Source of the DNA: Mucor racemosus
Taxonomy: Eukaryota > Mucoromycota > Mucoromycetes > Mucorales > Mucoraceae
Length of the DNA: 64,000 nt
Assembly: GCA_027405735.1 (NCBI GenBank)
Contig: JAPEHQ010000021.1
Location: 434,001-498,000 of the forward strand
Reading direction: 5' to 3'
The position numbers and the translations under genes are program-made. This document shows, piece by piece, positions 45,086 to 58,331 of the stretch. Positions within the stretch are counted from its first letter, which is position 1; the number at the start of each line of letters is the position of its first letter. The notes under the pieces are model-generated. The model had not been told where the DNA came from. It searched no databases and saw only the letters and a list, made by a program, of their open reading frames with translations.

Positions 45086-46826
45086 AAGTAAGTGTCCTCT
45101 TTATGCATAATCAGAGTTGTAGTGCAATGCGTTTTACACCCATTTTTTAAAAAAAGTTCAGATTTCAAAGGCTGACTTAATAAATAGCTGTAATAAGCAA
45201 ACAATTAGCATTGATATCGAGCCGGTTTTGCCAGCCAAATTTACTACGATAAGCTGGGCTCGACGAAATCCCTACAAATTATTGCTGGAAAAATGCAAAT
45301 CTTTCTTTCTTTGAATGAGTTAATCTATAGATAATCTTCAATTAATAATCAAAGCTATATTAGGCAACGTTTTCAACTGGATACTTTTTAAAAATTTCAA
45401 AAAATGTAATGTTTCATGGAGTTACTGATAAAGCAAGGTTTTATGATAGGTAATTGAGTTAAATGCAAATTTGAATTGCACAACAAACCTGTATTTATGC
45501 AATAACATAGGAGCAATTTTTTTGTGAAATTACAAATCGATTCAGATTTGGATGCACTACAAAAAAACATTCTACTAGAAAATACTGGAATCTACATGGT
45601 TTGTGTCAACTGTCAATTTTCAAAATCATTCTTGCTTGAGCATTTTCTTAATCATTGTTGATAAACGAATACAAAATTGCATACTATCGCCGGTAACTAT
45701 GCTTTATCAGCCTTATGTTTGAGTATCTACATGATATAAAGCTTTCAAGTTGACCGCATGCACTCTATGAAGAATCTTTCGCATTTTTTCATATTTTCGG
45801 CATATTTTACATGGTGAATTCAAAAAAAACTTACTCAATGTTTAGCAAACAGTTTAGTACATTTTTGAGTTATAACGTATCGAAAATCATTTTTAAGCCA
45901 TGTACACCCTTGTTTATTTGAGTATTTGAGTATATGAATTTCTTTATAAATCCTTATCAAACTATTACATTTTCAAACCCTCAACTCCAGATATGGGCTT
46001 AGTGCCCAGAGTTGGATCCACAGGACACTCCCCGTAGCTATGATAATACTTTTTGTTTTTAATATCCATAAATGACTAGAGTGAATTAAACATCTAATGG
46101 TACACAAATGAAAATTAATTATGTATCTATTGTCAGTTTTTGTCCATATATTCTTAAAATATTCTGGTGGGTGATTATAACACATAAATTTAATGCTGCA
46201 TATAAATGAAATTCAAATACATATATTTGCACTAGATATTTAAGTCTCAAACTGTGCAACTAATTAAAGTCTTTGTTCCCTTTAATCGACGCATGGTTCC
46301 ACATACCTTTCATAGTACCGATTTCATTTTAATCCGTGATATTATACTCCGATCAGTTGGAATTTGACATGTTTCTATAATTGACCATTTTATCTCAAAT
46401 ATTTGATTTTGGGCAAAGAAGTAAAAATACTAAAATAAAGCAGAGTCTATAAAGAACCAGTAAATACAAAGAAAATAAAGTGTTTTTCATTAAACTTTCA
46501 AGTAAATATACTTTAAAGATCAATGTTTCAGGTCATATTTTTGTTTATTTGTTTATGTTTTGGAACTCAATGTCTCATTGTTGTTTTGTTATGGGATCAT
46601 CATTTGATCTAACCACAACCAAGATTTAATTGCAATTAAGATCAACTGACATGTATTTAATTTCTAAAGGTATTTTTATATTTTTTATTGACAACAAAAA
46701 GAGAGAAAAATGAACTCTATATATAAAGTATATTGTGTATATTATATAAGAAATAAGTTAACAAGAGAAGAAGAAGAAGAAAAAAAGAAGAAGGAATGTA
46801 TGATACAAAAAAGAAAAAGTTTGAAA
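45086..46826. other. Intergenic AT-rich sequence
   Basis: About 1.7 kb; no supported gene. It includes a 30-base match near 45218 to the end of repeat P1. The last 150 bases are the 3' flank of the secreted-protein gene. Confidence 0.5.
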
Positions 46827-47878
46827 TTATTTGTTAACGACAGCCCACTTTTTAACAGAATCAGTAACATAATCCAGAATTTTACAATCTTGAGATGAAA
46901 CAGTTACTTTCTCAGGCAACAAGTCTTCTAATTTCTGATAAGCAGTGAATTGAAGGACAAAGAAATCGAGTTGACAGCCCGAGAAACTCCAGCCTTCATC
47001 ATCTACACGGACACAGCCATTATGAGTCTTACCATCAGGTAATTTGACACCATCTAATTCTTTGACATAGAGTTTTGTACCAGTTTTGAGATCATTAGCA
47101 GCAACGCTAACCCAAGGTGTCAAAGAAATATCATCATTGCTACCGAGACCATAGGGAGCTTTATTACGATCAACCTTTTGGAATGTTGTATCGCTATCGC
47201 CTAAATTGACCATGACACCACTTTTAAGTAAGCCAGTACCCTCCATTTGAAATTTCTATTGTACATTAGAGTTAGTAAATGTCTTGATGTTTTAGTTTAA
47301 AAATATATACTTACTTCATATGTGGTCTTGGATACTTTGGCAATGGTTGATCCAGAGTCAGATTTGAGACTCTTGTTCTTGGTACCTGTCAATGTCACAA
47401 TTTTACCATTGTTCAACATGTCTTTATCACCTTCTTTAGGGATCCAGTATTGAGTAAATGTAGCCTTTTTGTAACAACTACTGATAGATTTCGTTGAAAC
47501 CTTGCTTGATTTTTTAGTAGATGACTTCTTTGAAGATGCTCTTTTAGACTTTTTTGTAGAACGGCTGCTTGATTTCTTTGACGAATGTTTACTTGACTTC
47601 TTTTTTGAATGCTTACTTGATTTTTTATGCTTTGAGGCACGCTTAGAAAAATGTCTTGAGGCATGCTTTGTTGTATATTTTGTAGCAGTAGAACGCTTCT
47701 TCTTGTTACCTGAATGATGATAATTTGAATTTCTTTTTTCAAAAATATGAGGTCTGACAACTTGAGTAAATTTTTTTGTATCAATTAAATCTGTATTGTG
47801 GATGGGCTGAGAATAAGCAATAGAGAAACAGGCGCTCAAAGCGAGGACGGAAGCATATGCTAATGTTGTGGATTTCAT
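46827..47878 (-). CDS. Secreted Lys/Ser-rich protein with C-terminal 3D double-psi beta-barrel, 330 aa
   Basis: Exons (minus): 47878-47315 and 47255-46827, one GT-AG intron of 59 bases, in frame. Residues 1-23 are a signal peptide (MKSTTLAYASVLALSACFSIAYS). Residues about 45-130 are a basic Lys/Ser/Arg stretch (KKSSKHSKKKSSKHSSKKSS-like) with dibasic sites. From about 135 a folded domain starts at ATFTQYWIPKEGDKDM and includes TTFQKVDRNKAPYGLGSNDD, LKTGTKLYVKELDG and GCVRVDDEGWSFSGCQLDFF. The last two are the pattern of the 3D/RlpA-like barrel, whose conserved Asp residues act on peptidoglycan in bacteria. In fungi such proteins are extracellular with poorly known roles. The basic region could anchor the protein to the cell wall. 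Confidence 0.85.
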
Positions 47879-47990
47879 GTTGTTTAGTCAAAGGGGATAG
47901 TAGAATTTTGAAAGACCGGTTGTTAGAAAATTTTGTTTATTAACAAATGAATTGATTAAAAAATAGAAATGTATTTTGCCTTTGACCTCT

Positions 47991-48000
47991 TTTATATAAG
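47991..48000 (-). promoter_or_regulatory. TATA box of the secreted-protein gene
   Basis: The minus strand reads CTTATATAAAAGAGG about 113-122 bases upstream of the ATG at 47878; a canonical core-promoter element at a typical distance. Confidence 0.6.
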
Positions 48001-48816
48001 AAAAATTATCATTCAAGGAGATGCGAATTGTTTTGTAATTCTATGTTACATCTGAAATTAAGCAAAAAAAATTTTTTTTTGATTGACGACTCTTCACATT
48101 ATATTACGAAATATAGAGTTCTTCTTTTGGGAAAAAGGGGCAGGGAAGTGATCCGAGCGAGTCAACAACAGGAAGGAAAGGGGAAGGGGAAGGAGAATAT
48201 TATAAAGTGTCAACAATAGTGGGATGTGTAACGATAGTTAATCAGTATGCATTGTTGGGTTATCTTCCTTTTTTTTGGGCTCCGGTTCAGGCACATTTTA
48301 GTGAGAAAATATGTTTATGAAACCTTTGTTATTGATTTTCTATCTGAGGGGATCAAAACAAATGACGATAAAAACTGCTAAATTTCTATTATTACTTTTT
48401 TACAAACAAAACAAAACAAAAGACTTGATAGAAAGGTTGACGAATGAAAAGCACAGCTGCTCAGAAATTTCTTAATTGCAAATGATTTATCATTAAAATT
48501 CATTTATTAAACGCAGTAATATGATTATAAAAAGCTTAAACTGGGATATAACGGTCAAATTAGGCAAATCTAATCATCAAAACAGTAAATAATAAGGTCT
48601 CTTGACACCATTTTAATTTCCGTAGTACGATTTGAATAAAATAGCTATTGATACAATTAATGCAATATGTGTATTGCTCCATGAAATTTTTTTAATACAA
48701 AATAGTGATTTGCAATTGCAATTAACAAACATGAAAAACCATGAATTCAATATTAGAGGGGTTCGGGTCATGAATTTTATGATTTGTTTACATTTTCCAT
48801 CAAATTGATGATTTGT
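48001..48816. other. Intergenic, upstream of the secreted-protein gene
   Basis: About 800 bases, including a purine-rich AGGAAAGGGGAAGGGGAAGG stretch near 48171-48191; no gene seen. Confidence 0.5.
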
Positions 48817-50935
48817 TTAGTATTTCACATTTTTTCTAGGTGCGTTTCTATCTAACCAAAGCTGAGCTTTGTCTAGATCTTCTTGACTTTTCTCGATAGC
48901 TACAATACACCAACCCAATTCATATTTTCCATCCGATTGATTTGCTAGTAATTCTGCTAAAAATTTCTTTCTTGTTACTGATTCATCTACGCAAAAGTAA
49001 AGCTCGGGATTTGGATTAAATGAATTTAATTCTTTTGGTAAATTTTTAATCATTGGAATTAATAAACTTGCAGCGGTCGTAGCGTCTTTTGGGTCATGTG
49101 TACTAGTTGCGCAATACTATAGAACTAATTTAAATAAAAGAGCAATCAAGAAAAGAGATCAGGCTTACCTTATTTCTACACCATTGATTACCACATCCAA
49201 CAGTTAATTGAGAATGAACTTTACGAGCAACCCTTTGAATCAATTTGGCGTTTTTTGGATCATCTTCTGTTATCCAGAACGGACCGAAGCAATACTGACA
49301 TAACGAAAGTCGATTCTTTTGTTTAGGACGGATACAATTCCGATTGCAACAGACTGGTGGTAAAACTTGTTGTTGGCGTTTAACATCATGTATCTTGGCA
49401 TGTACGGAGATATCTTTAATTGGTATAGGCTTATTACATTTTTGACATGTAATTGTACGAGATCCGCAATAACTTTCATGGGAATGTAATCCTAATAGTC
49501 TATCTCTTGAATCTAAAGATACAACTCCTTGTGCTGTCAAAATCTAATACATATTTCGTTAAAAAGATTACATCTTCAGACTTCAAAAAAAAAAAGCTTA
49601 CATGGCAATATCTGCAGGTAATCAATTTTTCAGCACAGGTTGTACGACGATGTTCCGCTAATACTTCATAAGATTGTGCCGTATAACTCGTACAGACGCA
49701 TGTTTTTGGTGTGTGACAATATTCAATGTGTTTGTCTCGCCCTTCTTGTTTATTCCCAATAGCATTGCATTGATCACAGTGCCAATGATCTTGTAATTCT
49801 GGGCTAGCCTTTTTAAACACTTTTCCGCATCCCCATTCACAAACTACATTGTTTCGATAACAAAATCCTTCATGCAACATTAGGGTTCGTTCAGCGATCC
49901 ATGCATGACAGTTTTTGCATTGTACTTTTCCAGTTGTGTCCTGATCCTCCTCTTGTGCAGTTACAATATCCATATCATCTTTAATATTATTGGTTGCTTC
50001 CCACGATACAACTGTATCCGTATATCCATGAATACCCACAATTAATGCATTGGCCGAGATATTTTTAATATTGATGGTTCGTTCGTTATCGCTGGATAAA
50101 TCAGACCATTCATGATTCTCCAAAGTTGGAGATTTATCTCTGCTACTGATCACAACATCTATATAATAAGATAATCAGTTATTTGATTGGTTTAATTGTC
50201 CTTTATCCTAGTACCTGCATCTCCACTTTCAAGCTTAATATTTAGTGATACGCAACTCGAATTATTCAATTCTAATTTCCAATATTGATATTGTTTAGTT
50301 GCTATGGCAACGTCTGTTACGGGCTGGGCTAGTTGAACAATAGTGGTTGCTATGTTGGATTTTGTAGAAATACTAGTAATGGGATCCATCTCTACTTCAA
50401 GGTCTGTATCTGTAATTGATACTGCATCTTGAGGCTTTAATTCCATGACTTGAAAGTCATAAACTCGACCACCATATCTACACGAAAGCGTTTGTCCGTT
50501 TGTCAAAGTATTGTAATGTCCCCGTAAATGCGCTTCCAAAGCAGCTCTATAATCTGTAATGTCTCTATAATCGTGTGAGGTGGGTTTTAACCGAGCAAAT
50601 GTTCCTTTTGGTAATAAGGATAATTTTATCAAAACATGATCTCCTAAATTCAGCCCAAGAGATTCTCTGATCCAATTTGGAAGTTGAATTGTGCTACTTT
50701 CAGAACTGAATTCTTTAACACCACAATGGATGATTGCTCCTGAATGAGGGTGGCGTAGCTCAAATGTTAAAGGTGAAGGCAATGTACCGGAATTGCCTAC
50801 TTGTAGAAGCAATTGTTCCAGAGCAGAGGGAGGTAATACAACTTTATCACCATGGTTTAATTCAACTGGTGCATTTTCTACGGTAAAATGAGAACTCCAT
50901 CGAATATTGGAATAATCTTCTGTTGTTGTATCCAT
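48817..50935 (-). CDS. UFD1-domain protein with tandem zinc-finger region, 650 aa
   Basis: Exons (minus): 50935-50215, 50158-49602, 49543-49169, 49116-48817; GT-AG introns, 1953 nt. Residues about 15-180 follow the UFD1 N-terminal double-psi barrel and its substrate-binding partner: FTVENAPVELNHGDKVVLPP, LTFELRHPHSGAIIHCGVKE, LPNWIRESLGLNLGDHVLIK, LPKGTFARLKP. UFD1 with Npl4 and Cdc48 extracts ubiquitinated proteins. Residues about 300-540 are Cys/His-rich (CKNCHAWIAERTLMLHEGFC, CEWGCGKVFKKASPELQDHW, CDQC, ITCQKCNKPIPIKDISVHAK), like TRAF-type fingers. The C-terminal 100 residues end in an LGWCIVAIEKSQEDLDKAQL helix region. This is not the canonical UFD1, which lacks fingers; fungi have a second UFD1-like zinc-finger protein that this fits. 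Confidence 0.87.
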
Positions 50936-51428
50936 AATAGTGGTAAAAAGATTTAAAGATCAAAGCAAAATAGAAAAAAAGAATTTATATTTATTGTGCT
51001 GCTTTCAAAAAAAGATAATACGTATACGGAGATTGCGCAACCCTTTTTTGCTGTTGAAGGATTAATCAGCTTTTGGAAAGTGGCGGAAATTTCCTTGACA
51101 AAAGAAAGATTCAAAAGGGAAAAACAGTTTCCCCCACCACCACCTTCCCCTTCCGTAAAACAAAAATAATGATTATTTGGATTGGTTCCTAGCATATAAA
51201 ATTCCATGGGTGATTGAATAGCCGCATTGCCCTCTCTCTCTCTCTCTCTATCTCTCATGTTCTTTTTTGGGGGTTTTCCGTCGAGCAAAATTTATGCTAT
51301 TTGTGTGGTGTTGTTAAAAATGGAGCAGTTTAAAAAAAAAGAAAAAAAAAAAAAAGTATTTAATTGCTGATAAAGTGCTGTTGCAACTAGTTTATCTTTC
51401 TTTCTTTCTTTATTTCAACATTTACATA
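50936..51428. promoter_or_regulatory. Divergent promoter region
   Basis: 493 bases between two divergent start codons (UFD1-like minus, response regulator plus). It contains a CT-dinucleotide run at 51232-51250, a CCCCCACCACCACC stretch near 51130 and A-rich tracts near 51330-51355. Confidence 0.5.
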
Positions 51429-52273
51429 ATGGATTATTTCGCTTATCAAAGCAAAAGGAAATCTATCTCACATATAAAAGATTTCATTGAGAGTACATCT
51501 ACAAGTGAACCTTCAGCAGATTCAACAAATTCTCTACCATCTACACCAACAATTTTCATACACGATAGTGGTAAATCGCCTTCAAAACCAACTTGTATTC
51601 GTTATTCCGCTTCATTTTTCGCTCCTGAAAATTCATCTAGTTTATTATTATCAACTTCATTACCTTCTCCACCCACCACACCACATCATCAATTACCAGC
51701 CTTACCTTCGTTGTCATTATCACTACCGTCTCCATCAAAATCATTTAAAAGAAGATTTAGTAATCCACCCCACACAATCCATTCACCAAGGCTACATATC
51801 TTATTAGTAGATGATAATGCAATTAATCTTCAAATATTATCGAGATTATTAAACCTTCACATGTCAGATTCAATTGAACATATGGAGCTGGTTAAAAGTG
51901 GCGTAAAAGCACTCGAAGTATTGAAATGTAGACCCTTTGATCTTATCTTGATGGATATTGATATGCCAATTTTAAACGGTATTGAGACAACAAAACATAT
52001 TCGTTCTTCTACAGAATTTGATATTTTACCAAGAAACCGTAAAACTCCCATTGTAGCTGTAACGACAAACGATTCAAGTAGATGGAAAGCAACATACAAA
52101 GAAATTGGCATGGTAATTATTATTTTTTATCATTTAATGCGCAACAACATTTCATTAATCTTATATATTAGAATGGCTGCATTGGTAAACCAATTTCTCC
52201 AAATGATTTAAAAAAGACATTATCAAAGATTCTTGATCTTCATTTACCCATTCCACCTTATACACCCGAATGA
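51429..52273 (+). CDS. Response regulator receiver-domain protein, 261 aa
   Basis: Exons 51429-52112 and 52172-52273, GT-AG, in frame. The ATG at 51429 (MDYFAYQSKRKS) is preferred over a GTG 54 bases upstream. Residues 1-119 are Ser/Thr/Pro-rich and disordered. Residues about 120-255 form a receiver domain: HILLVDDNAIN (acidic pair D128/D129), LILMDIDMPILNGIE (phospho-acceptor D176), VAVTTND (Thr/Ser), and GCIGKPIS with the conserved K234, which lies in exon 2. The Asp is phosphorylated by a His-phosphotransfer protein in fungal two-component relays. The single receiver without an output domain resembles Ssk1/Mcs4 regulators that act on stress MAP-kinase cascades, but it is much shorter than those, so the exact orthologue is uncertain. 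Confidence 0.9.
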
Positions 52274-55030
52274 ATTTTATCATGAAAAAGATAAAGAGAT
52301 TATACCCCCCCCCCCCACTTTAAGAGAACCATTTCTTTATTTTAAATACTATATATAGATGATACCAAAATGAATGAACAAAATAACCTTCTATCTGTAT
52401 CCAACGTTTAATAAACAAAACAAATAAACAAAATGTATCCCTTTTTAATGTGTGGAATACAACATCTTGTTGTTTCTCCTCTTCCTTCTCTCACTCTCTT
52501 TCTCTTTCCCCTTAAACCCGCGTGAATGTGTAACTAAGCTTTCTGAAAGGCTAAACACTCAACATTCCATTAAACAAAATTAACCAACAAAAAGCTTAAA
52601 TGACACGGGGTCTGTGGTGTAACAACTAATTGCAGTTAAAATAAACATCACCTGTCTGAAACAACAAAAAACAGTAATACTGTAAGGAAAGGAGATTTGG
52701 CGGGTATGCGGATGCTTCGGGAATCCTTTCTTAATAAGATTACCCTCATCACTTTTTTTTTCTTTCATTTAATTAATTTGCGCCTTTTAACTTGACACCC
52801 TTTAAAATGTTTCCAATCTTGATTCAATTACATGTAATGACCAATGATATACTAATATCGCTGCTTGTTTCCGTTTAATTACCCCAAGAAAGACCGATGA
52901 TCAGGGTCATTTCTCAGTTTGAGAATTCTTTTAGAACAAAACCCCCTTCCCATGACTTTTTCAACATGTTCTTGGCTTGTAAAGAATCACATGAAGTTTA
53001 AGATTATTTTTCAATCGATCAAAAACGTGCTGGATTAGAGATATAAGGTTTTTACGCATTCGTATCATCGCATTCACACCAATTGATCAAATAGAAAATA
53101 GCTTATTTTTGAGTCACAGCTAAAAAGGTTAATTGGGAAAAAGAAAAAATTTCTCATTTCATCTCTTTTTAATTGTTGTACCAATCGCTTCATATCGCTA
53201 TAAATGGAATTGATACAAGTCGAGCTGTTTTTAACCTATCAAAATATGCATCTATTTAAAGTTTACCACATACACACACAAGTCTTGTCTAGAATACATT
53301 GGCATTTAAAAACTAATACCCATGAAGGGTAATCGTTGGGTATCCAATTTAATATCATATGTGCCACCTCTAAGGAGTTTTCAATAAAGAAGGATTGTTA
53401 CCAGCTTATTACTTAAATATATCTAGATAAAGCTTATCACGCATATTCTGCACTCATATTTTTTGATTTGATGATATCTTTGGTGGTAGTAGCCGTATTG
53501 AGTAGATTCCGAAAGAGTGTACAATAATGTTGTACTTAATTAAAACCGACACCTAAAATCCAGGAACACAACATCTCAGAATTGATACAAGGCTTCCAAA
53601 TGGTACTCAATTACCCAGAAAAGATGCTGTGCATATTTGATTGTACCTATGATATGGTCAAAGATGCAAGAATCCGGTAAAAAGCATAACTATAGCTTGA
53701 AATTGCTAGTTAGCGGGGTTTCAACCTTTAATTCCAAAATATTTCGTTTTTCATCAAAAAAAAAAAAAAAAAAGGTTTTTCGAGAATCACGCACTTTTGT
53801 ATTCTTTAACCCAATTTTTTTAAAGCTTATTACTATACTATTTTTGATTCTGCATCGAATGATGTATATTTTGTAAAATATTTATTATTTAAAAGCTTAG
53901 ATATATTGAAAAAACGTAAAAACAGTTTTTCCTGAAAAGCGCAAAAAAACCTTAGGTTATTTTCAATTATTTAGTTTACATAGCATGCGCTATTCTTTTG
54001 CGAATGTTTTGAATCTATTTACTCTGAAAAATATTGATTTTTCGCTGAGAAATCATGCATTTTTCAATTTGTTGAAAATTTCCTCGACCAATGGTAAGGA
54101 TTAAAAATCGTTCGGAATTAGAAAATGTAAGCAGTAGTAATATGAAAGTTCAGATATTTACAAAGACATATCTTTAATACTGCAGATATTACCCTTCAAT
54201 CGTCAGAAATAAATGGCAAAAATACACCTTGTATTAGGGAGATGTACATTGTTTTAAAATCTGTTGCGAAACTTGAAGCAGTTTGCTTATTTTTTGTTTA
54301 TATCAAGCTGGAAAATTAAAAGTTTTCACAATAGATCACGGAAACAATTTAAAAGTTTTAGTCATCATACTTTTTACATGTGGTAATCAGATAGAGTAAT
54401 AAAATGCTTCTACAAAGACCTCTTTGCACCCTGATATTAATTAAGATGAACAATATATTACGTAAATTTCATATGTATAAAATAATTGTGTAATTTCGTT
54501 AAATAATCTGCAACAGCACAATATGTACGTCGTATAACACCCAATCTCTATCGTACTGAAATGAGACAACGAATATCACTGATGTTACAGGTATATTATA
54601 CATTAATAAAGGCGTAAACTGTTTGAATAGTTTCGTTCTTAATATATAGGATGGGAAAGTAAATTTCGGAACAAGTTTATTCAACATCAGAAATCTCATC
54701 TGAAAAAACAAATTTTTGGAATGTTAATTCTCCCCCTCCCCCTCTCTCAATATACTTTTACAATGAAAAAGAAGAAAAAGAAAAAATAACGCGTGATGTT
54801 TATTTTGATAAAATGCTCAATCTAACAATAATACCATATGCAATTCAGGTACTTGAACACTGTACCGGAAACAACCACAACTGGATGTTGTGGTCGATTG
54901 AGAACTTTTACTGCTACAATGAATTATTGTTCTCAGAGCTTTTTTTTTTTATCCTTGTGCCAATAAAGGGAATCTTGGATACTGCACCAAAATCCAGCAA
55001 ACTCTATTTATCCTGTAATCTTGACGAATA
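52274..55030. other. Intergenic AT-rich sequence
   Basis: About 2.8 kb with a poly-C run near 52303-52316, a poly-A run of 17 at about 53757-53773, and no supported gene. Short frames (62-79 codons) have no motifs. Confidence 0.5.
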
Positions 55031-55620
55031 ATCACTACTAATCAAGTTGATGGCAATAGCTGGACGAACGCAGGTGGCATCCTTTATAATTTCATTTAAT
55101 TCGCCATGCTTCCCGTTATATCCTGCTTACAGCTTCAAAACTTGTAGGCTAAGTGAAGCTGTAAGCGGGTTTTGACGAGCATGAATTTCAACAAGATACC
55201 ACATTTTATGGCCAAAGTGTCAGACTCATCATCACCGCTTCGAGTCTTTTAGCGATCTTTTATACACGGACATTTCGAAAGATCGCTTCAAAGATTATGC
55301 AGGTTTCAATATATAATATTGATGTTGGCGGAACATTTATTCAATGGTCGTGGATCTGGCACCTATATCTGGTGCCTTTTGGATGTGATCCGACGCATGG
55401 GTAGTTGGAATAGTGGAAGTCTTGAAACATATCTTTATGCAGGATACTTTTGGTATTAAATTAATCTGTCGCCGTTGCCCCTTTAGTATTGTGGGGCAAT
55501 AAATCAACGCCAGTCTAAAACCTCGGTTCGCTGCTTCTCTATTAACAGATTTTGGCCTCATTCACCCATTTCCTGCTCTTGTTGGAGCAGGCAAAGTATA
55601 TTCAAGAAATTTGCGGTTCA
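55031..55620 (+). pseudogene. Possible tyrosine-recombinase (Crypton-like) remnant
   Basis: This stretch is less AT-rich than its surroundings. One frame at 55325-55462 reads LAEHLFNGRGSGTYIWCLLD then VIRRMGSWNSGSLETYLYAG, resembling the C-terminal 'H.xR.G.......IRR.GRWN...LE..YL' motif of Ndc10/Crypton-type tyrosine recombinases. Frames on either side are broken by stops. A decayed copy of another transposon class remains possible. Confidence 0.3.
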
Positions 55621-56159
55621 GACTAATTCACAACAAATTCAGTATCTATCACATTTTGAAAAATAGCTGGTTTTTTTTATTAAAAATAAACTGCTTTAAA
55701 TTTAACCGAGTCTACAGCTCACTTACTCTAAAAGAGCTTTTTCAATTAATTTAGTTATTATAATAGAAGATTCTTTACCTCAACAAGCAGTTTTGAGTGG
55801 AAAATAAGCATACGCAATTTATGGTTTCAATTTGCTATATAAATTTAGTGAATTTTAATTGAATAAAAATTACTTTAATAAACTAGACATGTCAAAATAT
55901 GTAATGCTTGTTTAGCTAAATTTTTTTTTTGTATTTGAATGCTTCACAATAATCCTTTAAAAAAGTATATTTTGTGATTTCTGATCTATTCTGTAATATT
56001 CTGAGGTTCAATAAACTTGATGTCATCCAAACATAGGACGTCGCGTTACATGCTGTCCACTGGTTGTATTGAGTATGATATCTCTCAAACAAGATCTAAA
56101 TGAGGGGGAAAACACCTTTTTTTTCTCTTGGTTTCTTTCATATACTATAAAAATACAAA
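55621..56159. other. Intergenic, upstream of the Def1-like gene
   Basis: About 540 AT-rich bases; T-rich sequence just before the ATG at 56160; no gene seen. Confidence 0.5.
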
Positions 56160-58222
56160 ATGCCACCCAATTCAGGTGCGAGACAGCGAAATAATTTGAA
56201 TGACATCAAATCACTTCGAGCTCAATACAGACAATCATTACCTTCATTAACTGAATTATTTCCAGAATGGAGCCACAACGATTTATTGTTTGTTATGGAT
56301 GAATGTCAAGGCGATTTAGATCTTGCCATCACACGTATTTCAGAAGGCTATGCAAATCAATGGGGTCAAGTAAAGTCAAAAAAACCTAAACCCAAGCCAA
56401 CAATTCATAAGAAAGCAAATCATAAATCATCAACTACAACAACAGAATCAAATGTTATTTCGGCAGAAGGAAAAGGTAATAAAAAATGCATATGACTATA
56501 TTGAAATCAAATAACCCAATCTATGAAAAAAGATACAGTAGCAACAACACGTGGTAATAACGGCAAATCCAGAAATAATGGAAAGCATAGTATGTCAATG
56601 AAGCTCATTGAAAATGCGTAGACTATTTACTAACATTATTCATAGACAAATCAAAAAGACACAATAGTAAAAAAGACAAAATACAGAAGCCAGCTGTAGA
56701 AGAGGAGGAAGAAGAAGAACAAAAACCTTCATGGGCAAGCATTGCAAAGGGACCAACAAAACCTGAGGTGATTGTCAATAATAGCAATGCAATTGAAGAT
56801 ACACCACCCGAAGCTACACCTGTTGCGATAATTGAGGAGAGTGAAGTTAAAGCAGAAAGCGTAGTTGATGAGATGGTAGATCAGATTCAAGAAGAGATAG
56901 TAGAACAGGTTTTAGATCAAACGATTGATGAAGCAGCTGATCAAGTAGTAGATCAACCTGCAGTAGATCAACCCGCAATAATAGTAGTGGATGAACCAGA
57001 AACACCGGTAGTAGTTATTGAAGAAGAGAAAATTGTAGAGCCAGTCATCATTGCAGCGCCAGTAGTCGCATCAGCTACTTCTACAACTATCCGAAAACCA
57101 ACTATCAGAAGATTAAATCAAACAGAACCTGTGGTTTTGCCAAATAATCAGCAAGCTGCATCTTTATCGTCAGTAAATGTTCAATTTGGTAGTTTAAATT
57201 TGACAAATGGAGAAGAAGTTATCAAGGATGAGAATGAAGAAGCTGTGGAAAAAACAGCTATTATAAATGCCGTCAGACAAGCACAACCACAAGAAATTAT
57301 TACAGAAATAGTTGACACCAAAGTAGACGTAACACCATCACCATTACCATCACCAGCATCAGCATCAGCAGCACAAGTTTCAGAACAGACTACTAAAGCT
57401 AAAGAAACCCCAATCGTAGTGCCTACTACAACTACTACAACGGTGTCAAATGGCTTGGCATCTTTTCATAATACTAATAAGCCTCTTCCACAACCATTCC
57501 AACCTCAACAACAACAACAACAACAACAACAACCTCCACATATTCAGCCACAACAACAGCCAATTCAGCCTCAACCTATTCAACAACATTTATATAATGA
57601 ACCTTATACAATGAATCCATATGCAACATATGTACCCAATGTACATAATTCAGTTGCAGGATATACAGGTGGTTTACCAACAGATTATTATGGCACTGAT
57701 CCTCAAAGAATGGTAACAATATAAAGCTTGTCTAGATGAAAGATGATTACTGACAATTTCTATATTAGAATTATTACGATACTTCTTTTTATGGTCAATC
57801 ACCTATAATCAATGGTAGTGCAAATGTCCCTCTATTTACTCGTGACAAATATAGCACACCACCACCACACCCATCACATCCACCAATGGAAATGATAAAT
57901 CATACACCTCCTCCCCCTCCTCCTCAAGCACCACAATATCCTCATCCTCATCCTCCACATCATCTTCACGCTCCTCCTCCTCTTTCTCAACCACAAAATT
58001 ACGGTTATTATTCATTACATTATCAACAACAATCTCAACCTCAACCTCAACAGCCTCCACAACCTCAACAACCTCAACAACCTTATACACAGCCCTATGT
58101 AAATAAATCAATGTATAATGCTGCTATACCCATGAATAAATACGATTATAGTGCTTATGAAGACTATTATCAACAACAGCAACAACAACAACAACAACAA
58201 CAACAACAGCAACAACAACAGC

Positions 58223-58294
<72 letters not shown>

Positions 58295-58298
58295 AACA

Positions 58299-58331
<33 letters not shown>

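Noticed and set aside
47502..47717. 71-codon plus-strand frame (LDFFVDDFF..)
   Set aside because: Antisense of the Lys/Ser-rich region of the secreted-protein gene.
55337..55561. 74-codon minus-strand frame
   Set aside because: No motif; the plus strand of the same region gives the more protein-like recombinase-type segment.
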